A DNA stretch of 64,000 nt from contig NZ_FTPO01000001.1 of the NCBI RefSeq assembly GCF_900155915.1, positions 1,736,001 through 1,800,000 of the forward strand, in the 5' to 3' direction. A program made the position numbers and the translations under genes. The number at the start of each line of letters is the position of its first letter. Positions within the stretch are counted from its first letter, which is position 1. The notes beneath the pieces are model-generated. The model saw only the letters and a list, made by a program, of their open reading frames with translations, was not told where the DNA came from and did not search any database. Shown here piece by piece: positions 10,298-23,424 of this stretch. The DNA comes from Microbacterium sp. RU33B. Lineage in GTDB: Bacteria; Actinomycetota; Actinomycetes; Actinomycetales; Microbacteriaceae.

Positions 10298-11295
10298 TCG
10301 TGCGCGCCCGTCGCTGCGGTGGACGCGCCGGCCTGCGGGATGACGGGAAGGGTCGAGGTGATCGCCGCGGGACCGCGCCATCCTTCGACCGGCAAGCGGA
10401 ACTTGCTCACGAGGCGGTCGGTGAACGCGGCGGGGTGCAGGCGCGCCAAGCGCACCGGATTGTCGGAGCGGCGCACGACCACGCGCGCGCCGGGCGGCAG
10501 ATCGTGCGAACGGCGGCCGTCGCACCACAGGACCCCGAGGCCGTTCGTGCGCTCGAGCACCTCGATCGCGACCGCGTGCTCGGGCCCGACCACGAGCGGC
10601 CGCGCGAACAGGGCATGAGCCGACAGCGGAACGACCGAGATCGCCTCGACGGTGGGCCAGATGACGGGACCGCCTGCGGAGAAGTTGTAGGCAGTCGAAC
10701 CCGTGGGAGTCGACACGACCACACCATCGCATCCGAAGCTCGAGAGCGGTCGCCCGTCGATCTCGATGACGACCTCGAGCATCCGCTCGCGGCTCGCCTT
10801 CTCCACGGTCGCCTCGTTGAGCGCCCACGTCTCGTACATCACGGCGTCGGCGGAGTCCTTGACCCGGACTTGCAGCGCCAGACGCTCCTCGACGCGGTAG
10901 TCGCGCGAGATGACGCGGCGCACCGCATCGTCCATGTCGTCGCGCTCGGTCTCGGCGAGGAATCCGACGTGCCCCATGTTGATCCCGAGGATCGGCGCGG
11001 TGCCGTTGCGGACGAGCTCGGCGGCGCGAAGGATCGTGCCATCGCCGCCGAGGACGATGGCCAGCTCGATCGCGTCGATCGGCACGTCGTCGCCGAGCAC
11101 GGCGATGTCGCCGATGCCGGGCAGCGCGATCTCGAGCTCGCTGAGGTCGTCACGCGCCAGGACGGGCCGGGCACCGGCGGCGCGAAGGGCGGCGATCACG
11201 CGCTCCGCGGCTTCGACGGTGTCGCCGCGGCGCGCGTGGGCGACGACGAGGATGCTGCGCTGTGCCTCGTGGGTACGCTGCTGAGCGTCGGTCAT
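10294..11295 (-). CDS. nadK: NAD kinase
   Basis: NAD kinase (333 aa) phosphorylates NAD to NADP. The family motif GGDGT is at residues 83-87, the NE motif at N160-E161 (WALNEATVEK), and the glycine-rich NAD-binding loop STPTGSTAYNFSAGGP at about 195-210. The ATG at 11295 overlaps the tlyA stop (ATGA). The gene sits between tlyA and recN, the order known from mycobacteria and other actinobacteria, so the four genes from the small protein at 12250 through recN form a coupled unit. Confidence 0.96.
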   Translation of the reverse strand: MTDAQQRTHEAQRSILVVAHARRGDTVEAAERVIAALRAAGARPVLARDDLSELEIALPGIGDIAVLGDDVPIDAIELAIVLGGDGTILRAAELVRNGTAPILGINMGHVGFLAETERDDMDDAVRRVISRDYRVEERLALQVRVKDSADAVMYETWALNEATVEKASRERMLEVVIEIDGRPLSSFGCDGVVVSTPTGSTAYNFSAGGPVIWPTVEAISVVPLSAHALFARPLVVGPEHAVAIEVLERTNGLGVLWCDGRRSHDLPPGARVVVRRSDNPVRLARLHPAAFTDRLVSKFRLPVEGWRGPAAITSTLPVIPQAGASTAATGAHE

Positions 11296-12092
11296 GTGCT
11301 CCCCGCCAGTCGGTTCACCGTGCTCAACCATTCTGTCGGATTGCTCCCCCGCTGCGGCGCGAGATGCGCGACGAACTCCTCGTTGCCGTGCGTTCCGGCG
11401 ATCGGGGAGGAGACGATGCCGAGCGTGCCGAGCCCGGCATCCCACGCCGACCAGAGGACACCCGCGACGGCGTCGGCGCGAAGGGTCGGATTGGTCACGA
11501 GCCCGCCTTTGACGGCGGTGCGGCCGACCTCGAACTGCGGCTTGATCAGGAGGATCACGTCCGCCCCCTCGGCACACACGGAGCGCGCCGCCGGCAGCAC
11601 ATGGGCGAGCGAGATGAACGACAGATCCCCCGTCACGACGGAGGGCGCGGCATCCACGCCGCTCGCGTCCGCGAGCGATGCGGGCGTCATGAACCGGACG
11701 TTGAAGCCTTCGACGACGCGCACCCCCGGGTCTGCTGCGACGGATGCTGCGAGCTGCCCGTGCCCGACGTCGACGGCGAGCACCGGGTCGGCGCCGCGTT
11801 CGCGCAGCACCTGGGTGAACCCGCCGGTGGACGCGCCCATGTCGAGGGCCACGCGGCCCGCGACGTCGACGCCGAAGGCATCGAGTCCTGCGATGAGCTT
11901 GTGCGCTGCCCGGCTGACGTAATGATCGGCACCGGCGACCTCGATCACGGTCGATTCCTCGACGGGCGTGGATGCCTTGACCACGGGTCGCCCGTCCACG
12001 CTCACCAGACCGTCGGCGATCAGCGCCGCCGCGTGGGTGCGCGACCGCGCGAGGCCGCGCTCGGCCAGAGCCGCATCGAGACGCGGTGTCAT
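11292..12092 (-). CDS. tlyA: TlyA-family rRNA 2'-O-methyltransferase
   Basis: This 266-residue protein has an N-terminal S4 RNA-binding domain (about residues 1-60, LARSRTHAAALIADGLVSVDG) followed by an FtsJ-like Rossmann methyltransferase domain with the SAM-binding motif LDMGASTGGF (83-92) and the DLSFISL and LIKPQFEVGR segments. TlyA proteins methylate ribose in 16S and/or 23S rRNA and thereby affect capreomycin sensitivity. It is flanked by 4-nt overlaps on both sides (small protein upstream, nadK downstream). The full-length S4 domain points to the dual-specificity type, but that is an inference. Confidence 0.93.
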   Translation of the reverse strand: MTPRLDAALAERGLARSRTHAAALIADGLVSVDGRPVVKASTPVEESTVIEVAGADHYVSRAAHKLIAGLDAFGVDVAGRVALDMGASTGGFTQVLRERGADPVLAVDVGHGQLAASVAADPGVRVVEGFNVRFMTPASLADASGVDAAPSVVTGDLSFISLAHVLPAARSVCAEGADVILLIKPQFEVGRTAVKGGLVTNPTLRADAVAGVLWSAWDAGLGTLGIVSSPIAGTHGNEEFVAHLAPQRGSNPTEWLSTVNRLAGST

Positions 12093-12250
12093 GCCCGGTG
12101 CGGAAGACCGGCGGGGCCGGACTCGAGTGCTCGGGAGAGCTCGTCGTGCAGCGACTCGTAGGCGGCCGCGCGCGAGGCGAGCGGCTGCGCCTCGATCACC
12201 TCGAGCCGGGACACGAGGTCGCCGTGATCGTCGCGCTCGGTCTCGTCCAT
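12089..12250 (-). CDS. Small conserved-position protein upstream of tlyA
   Basis: A 53-residue acidic protein with a helical, coiled-coil-like look (VSRLEVIEAQPLASRAAAYE followed by SLHDELSRALE). The ATG at 12250 is followed by an overlap of its stop with the tlyA start (ATGA), which is good evidence that it is translated. I do not recognise a family. Small genes at this position, between the HAD phosphatase and tlyA, occur in related genomes as far as I recall, and the coupling suggests a role linked to TlyA expression or simply a shared operon. Confidence 0.75.
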   Translation of the reverse strand: MDETERDDHGDLVSRLEVIEAQPLASRAAAYESLHDELSRALESGPAGLPHRA

Positions 12251-12317
12251 AGCTTCAGGATACGGGGCGCCTTCGACATGGTCAGGAGCGACTCGTCTCC
12301 CCGCCCTCTCTCGCCCG

Positions 12318-13361
12318 TCAGGGGCGATGGAAGGGATCGGCGTAGAGCTGCTCGGGCACACGGAACCCGAAGATCGCGCGTCCCGTGTCCCAGATCGCCG
12401 CAGCGCCCGCGCGCAGGAGATCGATCTGGCGATCCCCCGTAGCGAGGATCCGCACGTCCGGGCCGTCGATGGCGACCTTCGCACCGCCCACCGTGACGAC
12501 GCCGTTCGCGACGGTCGCCGCAGGGTACGGCTCGAACAGCTCGCTGAGGTCGCTCAGGATGTAGGTCGGCCGCGCGTCGCTCGGGGACGCGAGGATGTGC
12601 TTCGGGCGATCGATCCCGGTCAGCACCACGGCAGAAGGGATGCCGGCACGAGCCGCGCCGAGGATATCGGTGTCGAGGCGGTCGCCGAGGAACAACGGGC
12701 TCTTCGCGCCGAAACGCGACACGGCCTCGTCGAAGATCGGCGTCTCCGGCTTTCCGGCTACCGTCGCAAGTCGCCCGACGGCGGTGTGGACGGCCGATAC
12801 CAGCGTCCCGTTTCCGGGCGCGACGCCGCGCGACTGGGGAATCGTCCAGTCGGTGTTCGTCGCGATCCAGGGGATTCCGCCCTCTTCTTCGGGGAGGGCC
12901 AGGGCGAACGCGGCTTCCGCGAGCTGCGTCCATCCCACGTCGGGCGCGAAGCCCTGCACGACGGCCGCGGGCGCGTCGTCCGCGCTGCGCGTGACGACGA
13001 ATCCTGCCTTTCGCAGCTCATCGACGAGCCCGTCTCCCCCGACGACGAGAACGGTCGACCCGGGAGCGATGCGCTCGGCGAGCAGACGCATCGCCGCCTG
13101 CGGGCTGGTGACGACGTCTTCGGGTCTCGTGGACGCGAGGCCGAGATCGCGCAGCTGCGCCGCCACCGTGGCATCCGTCCGAGATGCGTTGTTGGTGATG
13201 TAGCCCAGTCGTCGGGTCTCCCCCGCGCGATTGAGCGACTCGATCGCGTGCGGGATGGGCTTGTGGCCGGCGTAGACCACGCCGTCGAGGTCGGCCAGAA
13301 CCGTGTCGACCCCGTCCAGCGGAGACGCACCCGGTGCCGACCGGCGTCCGAACAGCGCCAT
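12318..13361 (-). CDS. HAD-superfamily subfamily IIA hydrolase (NagD-like phosphatase)
   Basis: A 347-residue HAD-IIA protein. Motif I is DLDGVVY with the nucleophile and acid D24 and D26; the ITNNASRT stretch is motif II with its Thr/Ser; the later LFLGDRLDTDI is motif IV; the cap follows the NagD/PNPase pattern (GFAPDVGWTQLAEA). The likely reaction is dephosphorylation of small sugar phosphates or nucleotides such as 2-phosphoglycolate; the exact substrate is not visible. About 75 C-terminal residues extend beyond the HAD core. The start ATG shares one base with the stop of the repeat protein upstream (TGATG), and it lies upstream of the tlyA-nadK-recN unit, as in other actinobacteria. Confidence 0.88.
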   Translation of the reverse strand: MALFGRRSAPGASPLDGVDTVLADLDGVVYAGHKPIPHAIESLNRAGETRRLGYITNNASRTDATVAAQLRDLGLASTRPEDVVTSPQAAMRLLAERIAPGSTVLVVGGDGLVDELRKAGFVVTRSADDAPAAVVQGFAPDVGWTQLAEAAFALALPEEEGGIPWIATNTDWTIPQSRGVAPGNGTLVSAVHTAVGRLATVAGKPETPIFDEAVSRFGAKSPLFLGDRLDTDILGAARAGIPSAVVLTGIDRPKHILASPSDARPTYILSDLSELFEPYPAATVANGVVTVGGAKVAIDGPDVRILATGDRQIDLLRAGAAAIWDTGRAIFGFRVPEQLYADPFHRP

Positions 13362-15148
13362 CAGTCGTCGGTCTCGTCGTCGATACCCGCCTCGGCGAGC
13401 AGCTCGTCGACCTCGTCCTCGATGGACGGCTCCGATGCGGACGCCGTGCCGTCTTCGGAATCGACGGCCGACTCGGACGACTCCGACTCGATATCGTCGT
13501 CGTCGTCATCGACCTCGGCATCCGGCTCGTCGATCTCGATCTCTTCGAGCACTTCGTCGATGAAGACGACCTCGCTGGCGGCGATCCCATTGGCCTCGTC
13601 GAGCGCATCGGCAGCGACGAGCGCGCGCGTGCGCCACTCGGATGCCTCATCGTCGCGACCCAGCTCCTCGAGCACCGATGCCCGCGCGGCGAACAGCGCA
13701 GGGCTCCACTCGAATGCGCGCGCCGGATCCAGCTCCGGGATGTCGAGCTCGAGCAGGGCACGCTCCGGCTCGCCGAGATCGAGACGCGCGCCGGACATTG
13801 CGATCGCGAGTTCGACGCGCACCTCGGTCGGCAGTGACGAGCGATCGACGGCGCGTCCGGTCTCGAGCGCGCGGTCGGGGCGACCGACGCCGCGCTCGCT
13901 GTCGACCATGAGCGCGATCTGGTCATCACGGCCGGAGATGCGCCGGTAGGTGCGGAGCTCGCGCAGCGCGAGAGCATAGTCGCCGATCGCATACGCCGTG
14001 ATCGCCACGGACTCGCGGACGATCGCGATCCGGCCGGCGCTGCGGGATGCCGCGAGGGCATGCTCATGCGCGAGGGCCGGGTCCTCTTCGATCAGGGCCG
14101 CTGCCATCGCGAGGTGACGCGCGACCTGGTCGGCGTTCTCCTTGCTCAGCGTCTTCAGCTCATTGCGCGCGCCGGCGTTGAGATCGTGCGACGTGACTTC
14201 ATCGGGAATCGGCGGAGCGGGGATGCGGGGCTCGCTCGACCGCTCGGGGCGGTCTCCCTGGTAGGGCCGCGCGGACCCTCCGCGCGACGGGTACGACTTC
14301 CGGTCACCATCACGGGGCGGGTACGAGCGACGCTCTCCACCATCCCGAGGCGTGTACGGCTTCCGGTCGCCATCATCACGGGGCGGGTACGAACGACGCT
14401 CTCCACCATCCCGAGGCGTGTACGGCTTCCGGTCGCCACCATCACGGGGCGGGTACGAACGACGCTCTCCACCATCCCGAGGCGTGTACGGCTTCCGGTC
14501 GCCACCATCGCGCGGGGTGTACGGCTTCCGATCCCCATCGCGAGGCGGATAGGAACGACGCTCACCACCATCGCGCGGGGTGTACGGCTTCCGATCACCA
14601 CCATCACGAGGCGTGTACGGCTTCCGATCCCCATCGCGACCATCACGAGGCGTGTACGGCTTCCGATCCCCATCGCGAGGCGGGTACGAGCGACGCTCAC
14701 CACCATCGCGCGGGGTGTACGGCTTCCGGTCACCATCGCGGGGCGGGTACGAGCGACGCTCTCCACCATCGCGTGGGGTGTACGGCTTCCGGTCACCATC
14801 GCGAGGCGGGTACGCGCGACGCTCACCACCATCGCGCGGGGTGTACGGCTTCCGATCCCCATCACGAGGCGGGTACGAGCGACGCTCACCACCAACGCGC
14901 GGCGTGTACGGCTTCCGCTCTGCACCATCGCGTGGGGTGTACGGCTTCCGGTCTCCACCTTCACGAGGGGTGTACGGCTTCCGGTCACCATCACGAGGCG
15001 GGTACGAGCGACGCTCACCACCATCGCGATTGACGTACGGCTTCTTGTCGGCATCGCGGCGCGGCCGCGTCGAGCGATCCTGATTCGAGACGGGGCGCTT
15101 GTCGGCGCGCGGCCGATCGCCGTCGCGCTCTTTCCGCTCATCGGCCAT
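13361..15148 (-). CDS. Large repeat protein: Arg/Tyr/Pro-rich repeats, TPR-like domain, acidic tail
   Basis: A 595-residue protein in three parts. Residues about 35-285 form a highly charged disordered array of two alternating units, RRSYPPRDG (9 copies, one with Ala for Ser) and RKPYTPRDG (13 copies ending in TPR), with Gly-Glu or Gly-Asp linkers. Residues about 310-520 form a helical region resembling tetratricopeptide repeats (ARHLAMAAALIEEDPALAHE, AITAYAIGDYALALRELRTY). The last 60 residues are very acidic (Asp/Glu/Ser). Proteins of this position in actinobacteria are often annotated as TPR proteins; the function is unknown. The basic array could bind RNA and the acidic tail could mask it. 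The ATG at 15148 has a GAGGAG 6 nt upstream. It is the first protein gene after the rRNA operon. Confidence 0.85.
   Translation of the reverse strand: MADERKERDGDRPRADKRPVSNQDRSTRPRRDADKKPYVNRDGGERRSYPPRDGDRKPYTPREGGDRKPYTPRDGAERKPYTPRVGGERRSYPPRDGDRKPYTPRDGGERRAYPPRDGDRKPYTPRDGGERRSYPPRDGDRKPYTPRDGGERRSYPPRDGDRKPYTPRDGRDGDRKPYTPRDGGDRKPYTPRDGGERRSYPPRDGDRKPYTPRDGGDRKPYTPRDGGERRSYPPRDGGDRKPYTPRDGGERRSYPPRDDGDRKPYTPRDGGERRSYPPRDGDRKSYPSRGGSARPYQGDRPERSSEPRIPAPPIPDEVTSHDLNAGARNELKTLSKENADQVARHLAMAAALIEEDPALAHEHALAASRSAGRIAIVRESVAITAYAIGDYALALRELRTYRRISGRDDQIALMVDSERGVGRPDRALETGRAVDRSSLPTEVRVELAIAMSGARLDLGEPERALLELDIPELDPARAFEWSPALFAARASVLEELGRDDEASEWRTRALVAADALDEANGIAASEVVFIDEVLEEIEIDEPDAEVDDDDDDIESESSESAVDSEDGTASASEPSIEDEVDELLAEAGIDDETDD
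14281..15046. repeat. Coding tandem repeats of 30- and 33-nt units
   Basis: About 22 units of 30 or 33 nt alternate irregularly across this stretch, encoding the KPYTPR and RRSYPPR motifs. Copies differ mainly at third codon positions, and the order of the two unit types is irregular (several KPYTPR units in a row in places), which indicates growth and rearrangement by slippage or unequal recombination. The array is open in other frames on both strands because of its regular composition. Confidence 0.9.
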
Positions 15149-15174
15149 GGCTGCTCCTCGCATATCGAATTCTG

Positions 15175-15188
15175 TCGCGTTAACGCGA
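15175..15188. promoter_or_regulatory. 14-nt palindrome upstream of the repeat-protein gene
   Basis: TCGCGTTAACGCGA is a perfect palindrome 26 nt upstream of the repeat-protein start. It touches the terminator hairpin behind the 5S gene. It could be an operator for the downstream gene; no -10 or -35 was identified with confidence. Confidence 0.35.
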
Positions 15189-15218
15189 AATGGCCACCCA
15201 GCACTGGGTGGCCATTTC
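15187..15218 (-). terminator. Terminator hairpin of the rRNA operon
   Basis: A perfect inverted repeat (15-nt arms GAAATGGCCACCCAG and CTGGGTGGCCATTTC, 2-nt centre) lies 9 nt beyond the 5S rRNA 3' end. There is no long U-run after it, as is common for actinobacterial terminators. Confidence 0.8.
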
Positions 15219-15227
15219 TCGAAAGAA

Positions 15228-15346
15228 GTCCGGCGGTGTCCTACTCTCCCACAGGGTCCCCCCTGCAGTACCATCGGCGCTGTGAGGCTTAGCTTCCGGG
15301 TTCGGAATGTAACCGGGCGTTTCCCTCACGCTATGGCCGCCGAAAC
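15228..15346 (-). rRNA. rrf: 5S ribosomal RNA
   Basis: Minus-strand sequence starting GTTTCGGCGG and ending CCGCCGGAC closes the terminal helix; inside are the conserved CCGAACCCGGAAGC and the GTGGGAGAGTAGG segments of 5S rRNA. Ends are set from base pairing and may be off by a few bases. It is the last gene of the 16S-23S-5S operon. Confidence 0.93.
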
Positions 15347-15388
15347 ACTATTGATGTTTCAGTCTGCACAACATAAACAATGTCATGC

Positions 15389-15413
15389 GGTTCTCGACCG
15401 TACATCGAGAACC
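15389..15413 (-). promoter_or_regulatory. Hairpin in the 23S-5S spacer
   Basis: GGTTCTCGA and TCGAGAACC form a perfect 9-bp stem with a 7-nt loop in the spacer between 23S and 5S. It is most likely an RNA-processing structure of the precursor transcript. Confidence 0.5.
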
Positions 15414-15435
15414 ACTCAGTGGACGCAAGCACCAA

Positions 15436-20475
<5,040 letters not shown>

Positions 20476-20640
20476 GAATGTTGCTGAACGAACCGGAATA
20501 GGTTCGAGCAGCGAGTTTGAACTGACCAAATGGATGTCATTGCTGACATATCCGTTGCCGACCCGAAGGTCGGACTTTGATCCAAAGGAATCTCATCCAG
20601 CCGAAGCTGAATCGAGGTTATTTGGCATTTGACAAGTGCA

Positions 20641-20662
20641 CGCTGTTGAGTTCTCAAGGATC
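20641..20662 (-). promoter_or_regulatory. boxA-like antitermination element in the rRNA leader
   Basis: On the minus strand the leader contains ATCCTTGAGAACTCAACAGC, matching the TTGAGAACTCAACA element found ahead of actinobacterial 16S genes. It lies about 170 nt upstream of the 16S 5' end and downstream of both promoters, as expected for an element acting on the nascent transcript. Confidence 0.6.
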
Positions 20663-20713
20663 GGATGCTCCTGCTGTTCAGCTTCTCAGCCTCACCCGCA
20701 GGGCAACTTCTCT

Positions 20714-20741
20714 ATCTTATTCATCGTGATCCGCTTGTCAA
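20714..20741 (-). promoter_or_regulatory. Proximal rRNA promoter (P2)
   Basis: TTGACA (20741-20736), a 16-nt spacer and TAAGAT (20719-20714) on the minus strand; expected start near 20707. The surrounding CCGATTTGACA and ATAAGATAGA are shared with the distal promoter. Confidence 0.85.
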
Positions 20742-20851
20742 ATCGGCGTTTCTCGACGCGATGTCGAGAAGAGCTGTCGTTGACGGCTTCTCACGAGACA
20801 GACTGTTTACTTCGCGCGCCAGCTCTCAGCCGGCCGCAAGGCAACTTGTCT

Positions 20852-20879
20852 ATCTTATCCCTCTCGCTCCGCCTGTCAA
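20852..20879 (-). promoter_or_regulatory. Distal rRNA promoter (P1)
   Basis: TTGACA (20879-20874), a 16-nt spacer and TAAGAT (20857-20852) on the minus strand. Identical hexamers and flanks to P2, 138 bp apart; the downstream stretches (AAGTTGCC followed by TGCGG) are also shared, so the two promoters look like a segmental duplication. Confidence 0.85.
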
Positions 20880-21235
20880 ATCGGCTCTCCGTGACTATCG
20901 CGTCTCCGGCAGCTCTTCGACATGCTCTCGAGGAGTGGGAACCTCCATCATAGACCCGAAGGTCGCGAACACTCAAGGAGTGTTGCTCAGGTGGAGGGTG
21001 GTTCTCCGCTTGAGGGGGGTGAGGCCTTCCGGCCCTTCCGCTTCCCTGTGGGGCGAACAAGTAATAAGTTACGTGGGATCCCGGGATCGGGCAAATCCAG
21101 TCTGCATCCCGGGCGTGTCTCCCCGTGATTCCGCGGAAATCGGGGACACGCTCGGTCCGCGGTCGTCAGGCTCGAATCGGTGGCGAGCGCCGGCGGCAGC
21201 CGTTACCGTCGCGACATGACCTGCGGAGCCCCGTC
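20880..21235. other. Region between the rRNA promoters and the CoA-transferase gene
   Basis: No protein gene was found here. The stretch holds a perfect hairpin AACACTC-AAG-GAGTGTT (about 20968-20984), a possible third, weaker minus-strand rRNA promoter (TTGCCC at 21094-21089, 17-nt spacer, TAACTT at 21071-21066), and an imperfect inverted repeat at 21115-21149 (GTGTC...CCCCG against CGGGGACAC) around a TTCCGCGGAA centre. The last 80 nt should carry the plus-strand promoter of the CoA-transferase, but none is clear. Confidence 0.5.
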
Positions 21236-22558
21236 ATGACGACGGCGAGCGACTTCCTCGCCTCGCTCGGCCACCCCGTGCGAGCTCTCCTCGCGCCAGC
21301 GGAGCGTCCCGTCCCCCTCGCCGCTCGGTCGGATGCCGGCGGGCTCGCTGAACTGGCCCTCTCCGCCGCCTCCCTGGCGGCCGCCGATCTGGACGGTGCG
21401 AAGACCGTGCGGCTGAACCCCGAACGGATCGCCGTCGCGTTCGCGAGCGAGCGGCACCTGCGCATCGACGGACGGACGCCGACGGCGTTCGCGCCGCTGT
21501 CTGGCTTCTTCGCGACACGAGACGGCTGGGTTCGCACGCACGGCAACTACCCCCACCACGCATCCGCACTGCGCTCCGGTCTCTCCCTCCCCTCCTCCGC
21601 GGATGCCGACGACGTCGCCCGCGCGCTGGGAGAGCTCACCTCGCAGCGCGCGGTGGCGGCGGTATCGGCGGCAGGAGGGATCTGCGCGGAGGTCCGGGCG
21701 GAGCGCTCCGATCTCGACACCGTCTGGCGCGCGGGCCCGCTCGTGCGGGTGACGCCTCTCGGCCCCGCGCCCCCGCGGCCGCTGCACCCCGTCGTCGGTG
21801 CACCGCTCGCCGGCATCCGTGTCCTGGACCTCACCCGGGTGCTCGCCGGACCCATCGCCACGCGCACGCTCGCACTGCTCGGAGCCGACGTCCTCCGCAT
21901 CGATCCACCGCACATGCCAGAAATCGTGGCGCAGCATCTCGACACCGGGCACGGCAAGCGATCGGCCCTCCTCGACCTCGCCGACCGTGAGGACCTTCGC
22001 CGCTTCCATCGTCTCGCCGACCGCGCCGCCGTGATCGTGCTGGGTTACCGCCCCGGCGGGCTCACGCGGATCGGGCTCACCCCGCGGCTGCTCGCCGCGC
22101 GGCATCCGGGGATCGTGGTCGCGCAGCTCTCCGCCTGGGGGACGCCGGATCGGCGCGGATTCGACAGCATCGTGCAATCCGAGTCGGGCATCGCGCGCCT
22201 CGAGGGATCAGCCGACGGCCGACCCGGCGCACTGCCGGCCCAGGTGCTGGACCACAGCGCCGGGTACCTGCTCGCCGCAGCGGTGATGGTCCTTCTCCGT
22301 CGCCGCGCCGACGACGGCGGGTCGTGGCTCGCCGAGACGTCGCTGCGCCGCATCGCTGCGGAACTGCTCGGACGGCCGCGGACTGGCGCACCCCCGGCGT
22401 TCGCGCCGGTCGATCCGGGACCCCACTCGCAGACCTTCGACGTCGACGGGTCGCAGCTCACGACCTCGCGGCCGGCGATCGCATACAACGGCGGTCCCGT
22501 CGACTTCGCGGCTCCGCGTCCGTGGGGACGGGATGAGCCGGAGTGGCGGGATGCCTGA
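21236..22558 (+). CDS. CoA-transferase family III (CaiB/BaiF-like) protein
   Basis: A 440-residue protein. The recognisable family III CoA-transferase start, GIRVLDLTRVLAGPIATRTL with GADVLRID and later HGKRSALLDLAD, begins only at about residue 190, so the first 185 residues are a separate, less conserved half; the QLSAWGTPDRRGFDSIVQ segment follows. This layout suggests a rearranged or two-half CaiB protein rather than the usual 400-residue order. The reaction should be CoA transfer between acyl-CoA and a carboxylic acid; the substrate is unknown. The ATG at 21236 has GGAG 9 nt upstream and begins where coding-type composition starts. It stands alone, divergent from the rRNA operon and convergent with the DUF4184 gene, with touching stops. 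Confidence 0.85.
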   Translation: MTTASDFLASLGHPVRALLAPAERPVPLAARSDAGGLAELALSAASLAAADLDGAKTVRLNPERIAVAFASERHLRIDGRTPTAFAPLSGFFATRDGWVRTHGNYPHHASALRSGLSLPSSADADDVARALGELTSQRAVAAVSAAGGICAEVRAERSDLDTVWRAGPLVRVTPLGPAPPRPLHPVVGAPLAGIRVLDLTRVLAGPIATRTLALLGADVLRIDPPHMPEIVAQHLDTGHGKRSALLDLADREDLRRFHRLADRAAVIVLGYRPGGLTRIGLTPRLLAARHPGIVVAQLSAWGTPDRRGFDSIVQSESGIARLEGSADGRPGALPAQVLDHSAGYLLAAAVMVLLRRRADDGGSWLAETSLRRIAAELLGRPRTGAPPAFAPVDPGPHSQTFDVDGSQLTTSRPAIAYNGGPVDFAAPRPWGRDEPEWRDA

Positions 22559-23365
22559 TCAGCGGGTCGTGGCCGGCGAACCGGCGACGACTCGACCTCG
22601 GCGCAGCAGCTGCACCGCCACCGCGAGCAGCAGAGTGGCGAATCCCCAGGCCCCCGCCGCCTGCGGCAGCACCCGGTACACGAGGTGCGGCGGGGTGAAG
22701 GTCTCCGAGAACGGCCCCCACACGAGCCATCCTCCGACCCAGGCGACGACCAGGACGACCGGGAGCGAGAGCCACCACGTCCAGCGGATCCAGGTCGGGA
22801 CGATGCGCACCACGGATGACGCGGCATCCTGTCGCGACAGCCAGACCAGCATCCACGCGGCGATGATCGCGAGGCCGATCACACCCGAGCCGTACTGGAT
22901 CCACTTGTAGCCGAGGAGCGGACCCCACTCGGCATCCAGGACGGGAAGAAGGGCCACACCTGCCCGACCCTCGTGCGTGAACATGTCCCACAGGAGGTGA
23001 GACGCCACGCCGATCAGCAGCGACGCCGCGAGCAGCACGGCGCCGCGCAGCGACGGGAAGGTCTCGCGCAGCGCGGATCCGGCACCGCCGTCCCACGACG
23101 AGGGCAGCCGCTGTGCGAGCCAGGCGGGTGAGAGCTCCCGCACCGCGGGACGCAGCAGGCATCGCCACGCCAGCAGGAGGACGCCCGCCAGAAGCACCGT
23201 CGTGGGGAGCCAGCTCCACGCGTGGGTCACGCCGTAGCTGAGCCCGATCCGCCCGATGAACAGCGGAAGATCGGGCGTCATCGAGCCGATCGCGATCGCC
23301 GCAGGCACCAGCGGCGTGCGCACGAACGGGAGCGCGACGACGGCGTGACTGGGGGTGAACGGCAT
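22559..23365 (-). CDS. DUF4184-family integral membrane protein
   Basis: A 268-residue membrane protein with the N-terminal signature MPFTPSHAVVALPF and SMTPDLPLFI characteristic of DUF4184, followed by SHLLWDMFTHEG. Six or so hydrophobic helices are visible (for example 53-70, 108-125, 155-175, 196-215 and 235-255). The conserved His/Asp residues near the membrane (PSHA, TPDLP, SHLLWDMFTHE) resemble the metal-ligand pattern of membrane-bound hydrolases such as YdjM-type proteins, but activity is unproven. The stop codon touches the convergent CoA-transferase stop (TGATCA). It lies 59 nt downstream of tyrS. Confidence 0.85.
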   Translation of the reverse strand: MPFTPSHAVVALPFVRTPLVPAAIAIGSMTPDLPLFIGRIGLSYGVTHAWSWLPTTVLLAGVLLLAWRCLLRPAVRELSPAWLAQRLPSSWDGGAGSALRETFPSLRGAVLLAASLLIGVASHLLWDMFTHEGRAGVALLPVLDAEWGPLLGYKWIQYGSGVIGLAIIAAWMLVWLSRQDAASSVVRIVPTWIRWTWWLSLPVVLVVAWVGGWLVWGPFSETFTPPHLVYRVLPQAAGAWGFATLLLAVAVQLLRRGRVVAGSPATTR

Positions 23366-23424
23366 CCGTCGACGCTATCAACGGCCGTCCCGATGACGGA
23401 GCCGCGCGCGCGGGTCGGTCGAAG

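Noticed and set aside
14281-15046. CRISPR array
   Set aside because: The units are contiguous, in frame and encode a repeated peptide; there are no unique spacers and no cas genes.
14060-15292. A 410-codon open frame on the plus strand over the repeat-protein gene (and others in the same region)
   Set aside because: It exists because the 30/33-nt repeats lack stop codons in every frame; the minus-strand frame has a ribosome-binding site, conserved motif order and a folded domain beyond the repeats, while the plus-strand frame has none.
20476-21235. Protein-coding genes upstream of 16S (frames at 20665-21219 and nearby)
   Set aside because: The stretch contains the rRNA promoters and boxA, with repeated promoter sequence and no coding-type codon usage.
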